5,840 nucleotides of DNA from Treponema sp. UBA2869 (GTDB taxonomy: Bacteria > Spirochaetota > Spirochaetia > Treponematales > Treponemataceae), in assembly GCA_002350445.1 (NCBI GenBank), contig DEEV01000077.1, positions 394-6,233 of the forward strand. The letters run 5' to 3'. The translations under genes were made by a program, and so were the position numbers. This document shows, one piece after another, positions 1 to 4,761 of the stretch. Each line of letters starts with the position of its first letter. The first letter of the stretch is position 1. The notes beneath the pieces were generated by a model. The model searched no databases and was not told the DNA's origin. It worked only from the letters and a program-made list of their open reading frames with translations.

Positions 1-674
1 CTGCTCAGGAAGCGTTGAACGGTTCTCTTGTAACATTTGGTATTGTTCCAACAGCGCCGGAAACCGGTTATGGGTATGTAAAAACCGGAACAGAAAATAA
101 CGGAGTTTTTAATCTTGAAAGATTTGTAGAAAAACCGGACCTTGAAACCGCTAAATCATATCTTGCAGATGGCAATTTCAGCTGGAACAGCGGAATGTTT
201 GTATTTAAGCCTTCTGTTTTTCTTGACGAACTTAAAGCTTTTGAACCTGAAATGTATGAATTAAGTACAGCTTCTTATGAAAATGCCGAAGTTGATTCAG
301 ATTTTATACGTCTGGATTTGAATTCTTTTGAAAAAATTAAGGGAAATTCCATTGACTATGCCGTTATGGAAAAAACTTCGAAAGGTAAAGTTGTAAAACT
401 GGACGCTGGCTGGAGTGATGTAGGTTCCTGGTCTGCGCTCTGGCAGATTAAAGATAAAAATTCTGACGGGAATGTTGTAAGTGGAAATGCTGTTGTTCTT
501 GATACAAGAAATTCCTATATAAACAGCAGTAAACGTGTTGTTGCAGCAATTGGACTTGATGATGTTGTGATTGTTGATTCTGATGATGCTGTGCTTGTAG
601 CTGCAAAAGACAAGGTTCAGAATGTAAAGATTGCAGCTGAAGAATATAAAAAAATTAAGGCTGAAGGAAAATAA
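1..674 (+). CDS. manC: Mannose-1-phosphate guanylyltransferase (GDP-mannose pyrophosphorylase), 3' part
   Basis: This cytoplasmic enzyme makes GDP-mannose from mannose-1-phosphate and GTP. The reading frame is open from the first full codon (nt 3) to the TAA at 672-674, giving 223 residues. The TTG at 15 is not a real start: the frame runs in from the left and family motifs begin at once (LVTFGI, PETGYGYV). FVEKP (nt 123-137), a conserved sugar-nucleotidyltransferase motif, is followed by WNSGMF (183-200), SIDYAVMEK (348-374) and WSDVGSW (411-431), in the order usual for ManC. The missing N-terminal part, probably about 130 residues, should hold the glycine-rich GxGxRxxP nucleotide-binding signature. 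The protein ends in a lysine-rich helix after the beta-helix-like tail, so it is the short form without a fused phosphomannose isomerase domain. It sits 1 nt before rfbB, which implies one transcript and probable translational coupling. The product call is firm; the glycan served is unknown. Confidence 0.93.
   Translation, partial: AQEALNGSLVTFGIVPTAPETGYGYVKTGTENNGVFNLERFVEKPDLETAKSYLADGNFSWNSGMFVFKPSVFLDELKAFEPEMYELSTASYENAEVDSDFIRLDLNSFEKIKGNSIDYAVMEKTSKGKVVKLDAGWSDVGSWSALWQIKDKNSDGNVVSGNAVVLDTRNSYINSSKRVVAAIGLDDVVIVDSDDAVLVAAKDKVQNVKIAAEEYKKIKAEGK
664..669 (+). promoter_or_regulatory. Ribosome binding site that sets the rfbB start
   Basis: AAGGAA lies inside the last codons of manC and ends 6 nt before the ATG at 676. 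It supports that ATG over the in-frame TTG at 631, which would add 15 residues ahead of the Rossmann fold and overlap manC. Confidence 0.75.
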
Positions 675-675
675 A

Positions 676-1797
676 ATGCGTAAATTAAAAAATATTCTTA
701 TTACCGGTGGCGCAGGATTTATCGGTTCAAATTTCATTCATTATCTTTTTGGAATGTCTTCTGCGGAAGGAAATCTTTTTAATGATGCAAATTTTGACGG
801 TAAAGTTGTAAACGTAGACTGTCTTACATACGCTGGAAACCTTGAGTCTTTGAAGGACATTGAGGAAAAGTTCGGTGGTAAACGTTATTTCTTTGAGAAA
901 GTTGATATCTGCGACCGCGAAAATATCGAACGTATTTTCAAGCAGTATGATATTGATACTGTAATTCACTTTGCGGCAGAAAGCCACGTAGACCGTTCAA
1001 TTCTGGGTCCGGAAGCTTTCATGAAAACAAATGTAATGGGAACCTTCACATTACTCGATGTTGCCCGCAATTACTGGAAGAAAGAAGACGGCTCTATCCG
1101 CGACGACGTACTCTTCCATCATATTTCAACTGACGAAGTATATGGCTCTCTTGGAGAAACCGGCTACTTCCGCGAAGATACTCCTTATGATCCGCGCAGC
1201 CCTTATTCTTCTTCAAAGGCTTCTTCAGATCATGTTGTAATGGCTTATTTCCATACATACGGTCTTCCAATCACTTTGTCTAACTGTACAAATAATTATG
1301 GTCCATATCAGTTCCCGGAAAAACTGCTTCCTCTTATGATCAGCAATATCCGCGACGGAAAGAACCTGCCTGTTTACGGAAAGGGCGACAATATCCGCGA
1401 CTGGATTTATGTAGAAGACCACAACCGCGCTGTATGGCTGATTGTAAACAAGGGTGTAACCGGTGAAAAATACAACATCGGCGGCGAGAACGAATGGCAG
1501 AATATCAAACTGCTTCACAAGGTAATTGAGCTGACTGCTAAGGAAACAGGAAAGTCTGTAGACGATGTAGAAAAGACAATTACTTATGTAAAAGACCGTC
1601 CTGGTCACGACAAGCGCTATGCAATTGACTGTACAAAAATCAAGACAAAGCTTGGCTGGGAAAGAAAGATGACCTTTGAAGAAGGTCTTCAGGAAACAGT
1701 TAAGTGGTATCTTAAAAATTCTGAATGGGTTAATAATATCTTGAATGGTTCATATAAAGACTGGATTTCTAAGAACTACACTGAACTTGGCCGGTAA
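676..1797 (+). CDS. rfbB: dTDP-glucose 4,6-dehydratase
   Basis: This NAD+-dependent short-chain dehydrogenase/reductase (extended family, also called RmlB) converts dTDP-glucose to dTDP-4-keto-6-deoxyglucose, the precursor of dTDP-rhamnose and other deoxysugars. The protein is 373 residues, slightly long for the family (about 350). The Rossmann motif TGGAGFIG is at residues 10-17, and TYAGNLESL follows at 51-59. AAESHVDRSI is at 100-109. STDEVYG (151-157) supplies the catalytic T-D-E. The YxxxK pair is Y177 and K181. NCTNNYGPYQFPEKLLPLMI (203-222) and RPGHDKRYAID (308-318) are typical of the substrate-binding part. An extra loop at about residues 26-42 accounts for the added length. The ATG has a good ribosome site and follows the manC stop by 1 nt. 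No rmlA, rmlC or rmlD is present, so the end sugar cannot be named. AAG outnumbers AAA for lysine (18 to 14 by hand count), unlike manC. All key residues are present. Confidence 0.96.
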   Translation: MRKLKNILITGGAGFIGSNFIHYLFGMSSAEGNLFNDANFDGKVVNVDCLTYAGNLESLKDIEEKFGGKRYFFEKVDICDRENIERIFKQYDIDTVIHFAAESHVDRSILGPEAFMKTNVMGTFTLLDVARNYWKKEDGSIRDDVLFHHISTDEVYGSLGETGYFREDTPYDPRSPYSSSKASSDHVVMAYFHTYGLPITLSNCTNNYGPYQFPEKLLPLMISNIRDGKNLPVYGKGDNIRDWIYVEDHNRAVWLIVNKGVTGEKYNIGGENEWQNIKLLHKVIELTAKETGKSVDDVEKTITYVKDRPGHDKRYAIDCTKIKTKLGWERKMTFEEGLQETVKWYLKNSEWVNNILNGSYKDWISKNYTELGR

Positions 1798-1848
1798 ATG
1801 CAGAAATAAGAAATTCTATTATTTTTGAAAAAAAATGTCTTTTAGGTA

Positions 1849-1877
1849 TTGAAAGTTTTTTTCGATTCTGATAAAGT
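1849..1877 (+). promoter_or_regulatory. Probable sigma-70-type promoter of the tRNA cluster
   Basis: TTGAAA at 1849-1854 (5 of 6 match to the -35 consensus) and TAAAGT at 1872-1877 (4 of 6 match to the -10) are separated by exactly 17 nt. Transcription would begin near 1884, about 19 nt before tRNA-Lys. It is the only good promoter seen upstream of the three tRNA genes. No convincing terminator separates it from rfbB, so read-through from rfbB is also possible. Confidence 0.6.
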
Positions 1878-1885
1878 ACTAACAC

Positions 1886-1901
1886 TAAGTCAAACGACTT
1901 A
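1886..1901 (+). other. Leader hairpin just before tRNA-Lys
   Basis: TAAGTC (1886-1891) and GACTTA (1896-1901) are perfect reverse complements around an AAAC loop. The stem would start within a couple of bases of the predicted transcript start and end one base before the mature tRNA 5' end. No T-tract follows, so it is not a terminator. It may protect the precursor end or affect RNase P processing; that is inference. Confidence 0.45.
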
Positions 1902-1902
1902 T

Positions 1903-1975
1903 GGGCCATTAGCTCAGCTGGTAGAGCAACAGACTCTTAATCTGTGGGTCGCAGGTTCGATCCCTGCATGGCTCA
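1903..1975 (+). tRNA. tRNA-Lys (anticodon CTT)
   Basis: A full 73-nt cloverleaf is visible. The acceptor arms GGGCCAT and ATGGCTC pair with one G-T wobble, and the discriminator base is A1975. The D stem is GCTC/GAGC. The anticodon stem ACAGA/TCTGT encloses loop CTCTTAA, with anticodon CTT at 1936-1938, which reads AAG. The T arm is GCAGG-TTCGATC-CCTGC. CCA is not encoded; the next bases are TTA, so the CCA-adding enzyme is needed. Confidence 0.97.
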
Positions 1976-1977
1976 TT

Positions 1978-2011
1978 AAAAGCTTCTTGCAAAAACAAGG
2001 AGCTTTTTTTT
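1978..2011 (+). terminator. Terminator-like hairpin after tRNA-Lys
   Basis: Arms 1978-1989 and 1996-2007 form a 12-bp stem with one G-T wobble around loop CAAAAA. The T-run spans 2004-2011. It looks like a standard Rho-independent terminator. Yet only 5 nt separate it from tRNA-His, so it must leak or act as a processing structure if tRNA-His is expressed from the upstream promoter. Confidence 0.82.
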
Positions 2012-2016
2012 AATAC

Positions 2017-2089
2017 GGTGCCTATAGTTCAGCGGTAGAGCGCCAGATTGTGGATCTGGTTGTCGTCGGTTCGATCCCGACTAGGCACC
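2017..2089 (+). tRNA. tRNA-His (anticodon GTG)
   Basis: The gene encodes the extra G-1 (2017) that marks tRNA-His, opposite discriminator C73 (2089). The acceptor arms GTGCCTA and TAGGCAC pair fully. The anticodon stem CCAGA/TCTGG encloses loop TTGTGGA with anticodon GTG. The T arm is GTCGG-TTCGATC-CCGAC. CCA is not encoded. No promoter can fit between the preceding hairpin and this gene. Confidence 0.97.
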
Positions 2090-2092
2090 CTG

Positions 2093-2124
2093 GGTGCAAG
2101 GTAAGTACTTTGCACCTTTTTTTT
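2093..2124 (+). terminator. Terminator-like hairpin after tRNA-His
   Basis: Arms 2093-2102 and 2107-2116 form a 10-bp stem with one G-T wobble around loop AAGT. Eight T residues follow (2117-2124). The outer GGTGC/GCACC pairs repeat the sequence of the tRNA-His acceptor end, so the two structures can exchange strands. tRNA-Arg starts 7 nt after the T-run. Confidence 0.82.
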
Positions 2125-2131
2125 ATATAAT

Positions 2132-2205
2132 GCGCCTGTAGCTCATCTGGATAGAGCATCAGACTTCGAATCTGAGGGTAGCACGTTCGAATCGTGTCAG
2201 ACGCA
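2132..2205 (+). tRNA. tRNA-Arg (anticodon TCG)
   Basis: The 74-nt cloverleaf has D stem GCTC/GAGC, anticodon stem TCAGA/TCTGA and loop CTTCGAA with anticodon TCG at 2166-2168, which reads CGA and CGG. The T arm is GCACG-TTCGAAT-CGTGT, with a G-T closing pair. The acceptor arms GCGCCTG and CAGACGC pair except at position 4, where C faces A69. The discriminator is A and CCA is not encoded. The mismatch is odd, but every other element is intact, so the gene is probably functional. Confidence 0.94.
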
Positions 2206-2209
2206 GTTT

Positions 2210-2246
2210 AAAAAACGGATTTTTCAGTTGAAAAATCCGTTTTTTT
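2210..2246 (+). terminator. Strong terminator ending the tRNA cluster
   Basis: Arms 2210-2225 and 2230-2245 are perfect 16-bp reverse complements around loop AGTT, with the T-run at 2240-2246. The A-rich left arm means it could also stop transcription on the other strand. It isolates the flagellar operon from the tRNA genes. Confidence 0.9.
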
Positions 2247-2258
2247 ATTTAACCCTTT

Positions 2259-2272
2259 CAATAAAAATATTG
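2259..2272 (+). repeat. Small inverted repeat upstream of the flagellar promoter
   Basis: CAATA and TATTG flank AAAA, a perfect 5-bp inverted repeat that ends 11 nt before the sigma-28 -35 element. It could be an operator half-site pair, but in such AT-rich DNA it may be chance. Confidence 0.25.
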
Positions 2273-2283
2273 TAAAAAAATTC

Positions 2284-2310
2284 TAAACTCTTTTTTTTTA
2301 TTTCCGATAA
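2284..2310 (+). promoter_or_regulatory. Sigma-28 (FliA) promoter of the flgN-flgK-flgL operon
   Basis: TAAA at 2284-2287, exactly 15 nt, then TCCGATAA at 2303-2310 match the known FliA consensus TAAA-N15-GCCGATAA at 11 of 12 positions. It stands before a flagellar operon of the class usually under sigma-28 control. Transcription should start near 2317, giving a leader of about 68 nt. The spacer contains a run of nine T residues (2291-2299). Confidence 0.88.
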
Positions 2311-2331
2311 AAAAGTGATAGACCCTTATTG

Positions 2332-2371
2332 TTTTTATTTTGCAGAGTTTTGCATTGTAAAGCAATAAAAA
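2332..2371 (+). other. AT-rich leader hairpin before the flgN-like gene
   Basis: TTTTTATT (2332-2339) pairs perfectly with AATAAAAA (2364-2371), and an inner GC/GC pair can extend it across a two-base bulge. The right arm ends directly at the ribosome binding site. The stem is weak because it is nearly all A-T. A competing TTGC/GCAA hairpin (2350-2353 with 2362-2365) can form instead. A role in translation control is speculative. Confidence 0.3.
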
Positions 2372-2377
2372 GGAAGG
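2371..2377 (+). promoter_or_regulatory. Strong ribosome binding site of the flgN-like gene
   Basis: AGGAAGG sits 7 nt before the ATG at 2385 and fixes that start. It contains a GGA core, with a second GGA at 2387-2389 overlapping the start codon, the kind of pair CsrA can bind. Confidence 0.75.
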
Positions 2378-2384
2378 TTTAAAT

Positions 2385-2822
2385 ATGGAAGAATTGATAA
2401 AAGAGTTTGCGTCGATTTTGAATGAAGAAGAAAATCTTCTTAATACGTTGAATGACCGTCAGGTGTTTTTACGTGCAGCAGTAACGGACAAAAACTGGAT
2501 GAATCTTCTGGATATTATTTCAGAAATCAATACAATTTCAGATTCATTTCAGAAATGTGATGTAAAGCGCGATTCAATTCAGGAAAACTTGAAATCTGAG
2601 CAGCTTAAACCTTTTATGGATCAAATAGGAAGAATCCGTTCAAAACTTTTAAAATGCAAGGTTCAGAATCAGGCCTTGTCGGAATATGTGGTTCTTACAC
2701 GACAGTTTATTCAGCGTGTAGTTGAAGAAGCTTTGCCGCAGACAAGAAATAAGAATTATACAAGATACGGAATGGTAAAACAGACTGAACCTTCAAGCGT
2801 TCTGGTTGATGTCAGGGGGTAA
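2385..2822 (+). CDS. flgN: FlgN-like flagellar export chaperone for FlgK and FlgL
   Basis: The 145-residue product is small, mostly helical and highly charged, with no signal peptide or membrane segment, as expected of a cytoplasmic type III export chaperone. Family FlgN proteins are about 140 residues and bind the C-terminal helices of the hook-junction proteins FlgK and FlgL. The best family-like part is the second half: NQALSEYV at residues 95-102, a long amphipathic helix to about 117, then YTRYG at 125-129, near the usual place of the FlgN Tyr-Gly tail. The N-terminal heptads (LIKEFASILNEEENLL) suggest a coiled coil. It is the first gene after the sigma-28 promoter and lies 6 nt before flgK, whose ribosome site overlaps its last codons. 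Sequence identity to well-studied FlgN proteins is likely low, so the call rests partly on position, size and shape. Cysteines are at C58 and C91. Confidence 0.75.
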   Translation: MEELIKEFASILNEEENLLNTLNDRQVFLRAAVTDKNWMNLLDIISEINTISDSFQKCDVKRDSIQENLKSEQLKPFMDQIGRIRSKLLKCKVQNQALSEYVVLTRQFIQRVVEEALPQTRNKNYTRYGMVKQTEPSSVLVDVRG

Positions 2823-2828
2823 ACTGAT

Positions 2829-4703
2829 ATGGGTTCAACATTTTCAGGAATAGAACTTGGTAAACGCAGTATCATGGCTAATACAGATGCCATTACAACT
2901 GCAGGTCATAATATTTCAAATGCGAATACAGAAGGTTATTCACGTCAGCGTGTTCAGATAAAGGAATTTGACCCGCTTTATAAACCTGATCTTGAACGTC
3001 TTGAACGCCCTGGAATGATTGGACAGGGAGTTGACGTTCAGTCTATAAACCGAATTCGTGATGAACTTCTTGATCATAGAATTGTTGCACAGGCAAATCA
3101 GGAAAGCTACTGGCAGACCAGAAGCGACTATTATACAATGATTGAACAGGTTTATAACGAACCGGATGATATTTCAGTTCGTTCTAATATGGACAAATTC
3201 TGGCAGTCATGGCAGGAACTTTCCATTCATCCTGAAAGCGAAGCAAGCCGCCAGGCTGTTGTCACACGAGCCGTAACTTTAACAGATTCCATTAAGCAGA
3301 GGTGGGAAAGTCTTGATGGAATTGCAAATCTTGTAAATGGTGATATTGATGCTACTGTAAAACAGGTAAATTCACTTTCAAAACAGATTGCAGACTGTAA
3401 CGGCGAAATTGTACGTTCCAGAGCAATGGGAGATAATCCTAATGATTTGCTTGACCGCCGCGATCTTCTTGTAGATAAACTTTCACAGCTTATTAATATA
3501 ACTACAGATCAGCGTGATAACGATGAATTTATGGTTCATGTTGATGGAAAAGTTCTGGTTCAGGGTTCTGTAAGCCGTGAAATTGGTAAAACTCCAAAAT
3601 TTGATGATACAGGCTATTCAAAACTTATCTGGGCAGATACCGGAGATGATGCATTCTTTAAGGGTGGTAAGCTTGGTGCTCTTGTAGAACTTCGCGATGT
3701 TGATTTACGAAATGAAATTCAGTCGTTAAATACAATGACAATGAACTTTGCTGACCTTGTAAACGACGTTCATCGTAATGCGGTTGGTGCAAACAAAGTT
3801 ACAGGTCTTGATTTCTTTGTTCAGCACAGTTTTGTAGAAAATGCTAACGGAAATTTTGACCGCAATGGTGACGGTGAACTTGATACTTCTTATGTTTTCC
3901 GTTTTACGGGAACAAATGCTCTTGATCTTCAGCAGCAGGTTGGAATTGAAGGTGTAATGACTTTGAGCGGTTCAAACGGAAATGTTTCTATTCCATATTA
4001 TCACACAGATACAGTAGAAACGGTTATTGCTCGCATTAATGACAGTACAAGCGAAGTAAAAGCTTATCTCGATAAAAATAATCACCTTGTTTTAAAGGCA
4101 ACAACAGCTATGAATTCTAATAATCCTGATTTTGTAATACGACATGTTGAAGATTCAGGATATTTCCTTGCCGGCTATTCGGGAGTGCTTGCAGGAACAG
4201 GCGAGACTGGCGCTTATGATTTTGCTCAGGCTGATGCTGTTAATGCTCTTGCACAGGGCAGTCAGTTTGCGGTTAGTCCTGTATATAATCCTTCTGCATA
4301 TATAGAAGTAAATGCGGCTCTTCAGAATGATGTTATGAGCGTTGCTGCAGGATATATGGATGCTGCCGGCAATGCACCTACAGGGGACGGTCGTGCAGCT
4401 GTTGAAATTGCTTCAATCCGTAATTCTTCGGTTATGGTTGGAAGCATGAAAACCTTTGATGATTATTTTGCAGACTCAGTTACAAATGTAGGTCTTAAAG
4501 GCGAGCAGGCTGAAACAAATCTTCTTAGTCAGAATGCAATTATGGACGATTTACATAACTTGCGCGATTCAATAAGCGGTGTAAATATTGATGAAGAACT
4601 TGCAGAAATTATGAAATTTCAGCATGGATACAATGCGGCTGCAAAGTTTATTACAGTCTGGGACAGTTTGATTGATACAGTAATCAATAGACTTGGTGTG
4701 TAA
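2829..4703 (+). CDS. flgK: Flagellar hook-associated protein 1 (FlgK)
   Basis: FlgK forms the first junction ring between hook and filament; in spirochetes this lies in the periplasm. It is exported by the flagellar type III system and has no signal peptide. The product is 624 residues, longer than the enteric protein (about 550). The N-terminal rod/hook domain is clear: SGIELGKRSIMANTDAITTA, then GHNISNANTEGYSRQRV at 26-42, the family signature. A helical D1 region runs to about 225, including NDLLDRRDLLVDKLSQL (205-221). The C-terminal domain ends with LLSQNAIMDDLHNLRDSISG and VNIDEELAEIMKFQHGYNAAAKF, which is diagnostic. The middle holds an insert with DRNGDGELD (344-352), which resembles a calcium loop, and a stretch at about 371-426 like the flagellin hook IN motif. 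The ATG at 2829 follows AGGGGG at 2814-2819 with good spacing. One cysteine (C190) is present. Confidence 0.96.
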   Translation: MGSTFSGIELGKRSIMANTDAITTAGHNISNANTEGYSRQRVQIKEFDPLYKPDLERLERPGMIGQGVDVQSINRIRDELLDHRIVAQANQESYWQTRSDYYTMIEQVYNEPDDISVRSNMDKFWQSWQELSIHPESEASRQAVVTRAVTLTDSIKQRWESLDGIANLVNGDIDATVKQVNSLSKQIADCNGEIVRSRAMGDNPNDLLDRRDLLVDKLSQLINITTDQRDNDEFMVHVDGKVLVQGSVSREIGKTPKFDDTGYSKLIWADTGDDAFFKGGKLGALVELRDVDLRNEIQSLNTMTMNFADLVNDVHRNAVGANKVTGLDFFVQHSFVENANGNFDRNGDGELDTSYVFRFTGTNALDLQQQVGIEGVMTLSGSNGNVSIPYYHTDTVETVIARINDSTSEVKAYLDKNNHLVLKATTAMNSNNPDFVIRHVEDSGYFLAGYSGVLAGTGETGAYDFAQADAVNALAQGSQFAVSPVYNPSAYIEVNAALQNDVMSVAAGYMDAAGNAPTGDGRAAVEIASIRNSSVMVGSMKTFDDYFADSVTNVGLKGEQAETNLLSQNAIMDDLHNLRDSISGVNIDEELAEIMKFQHGYNAAAKFITVWDSLIDTVINRLGV

Positions 4704-4713
4704 TAAATAACCG

Positions 4714-4740
4714 TAAGAGACAAGCTGTGCTTGCCGATAT
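4714..4740 (+). promoter_or_regulatory. Candidate internal sigma-28 promoter before flgL
   Basis: TAAG at 4714-4717, exactly 15 nt, then GCCGATAT at 4733-4740 match the FliA consensus at 10 of 12 positions, including all of GCCGAT. A transcript would start near 4747, leaving a leader of only about 15 nt that begins at the flgL ribosome site. Position in the only sizeable gap of the operon supports it. The short leader is a reason for caution. Confidence 0.5.
4721..4733 (+). other. Short hairpin in the flgK-flgL gap
   Basis: CAAGC and GCTTG form a 5-bp stem around TGT. No T-tract follows, so it is not an intrinsic terminator. It lies inside the spacer of the candidate sigma-28 promoter. In an flgK-flgL transcript it might shield the 3' end of flgK mRNA or mark a cleavage site; this is speculative. 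Confidence 0.3.
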
Positions 4741-4747
4741 TTCAAAT

Positions 4748-4754
4748 AAGAGGT
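4748..4754 (+). promoter_or_regulatory. Ribosome binding site of flgL
   Basis: AAGAGGT sits 7 nt before the ATG at 4762 and supports that start. The preceding gene ends 58 nt upstream, so flgL initiates independently rather than by coupling. Confidence 0.65.
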
Positions 4755-4761
4755 CGAAATA

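Noticed and set aside
631..675. In-frame TTG upstream start for rfbB
   Set aside because: It would add 15 lysine-rich residues ahead of the Rossmann fold and overlap manC; the ATG at 676 has a better ribosome site and fits family length.
297..737. Minus-strand open frame of 146 codons opposite manC
   Set aside because: It lies antisense to a clear enzyme, is rich in Ile, Asn and Phe as expected of a reverse-complement shadow, and has no recognisable motif.
727..987. Minus-strand open frame of 86 codons opposite rfbB
   Set aside because: It is antisense to the conserved Rossmann region of rfbB, and nothing in the translation resembles a protein family.
1058..1240. Plus-strand open frame of 60 codons inside rfbB
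   Set aside because: It is an out-of-frame shadow spanning the catalytic STDEVYG region of rfbB.
1225..1608. Minus-strand open frame of 127 codons opposite rfbB
   Set aside because: It looks hydrophobic only because it is the complement of rfbB; no gene context supports it.
1..1797. Nucleotide-sugar genes as a dedicated flagellar glycosylation locus
   Set aside because: The genes lie near the flagellar operon, but a tRNA cluster and strong terminator separate them, and no glycosyltransferase is present to support the link.
1804..1824. AT-only inverted repeat AAATAA/TTATTT after rfbB as a terminator
   Set aside because: The stem is only six A-T pairs with a large loop, so it is too weak to call.
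2126..2131. Perfect TATAAT directly before tRNA-Arg
   Set aside because: A start 6-7 nt downstream would fall inside the tRNA, and no -35 match lies 17 nt upstream, so it cannot drive a full-length tRNA.
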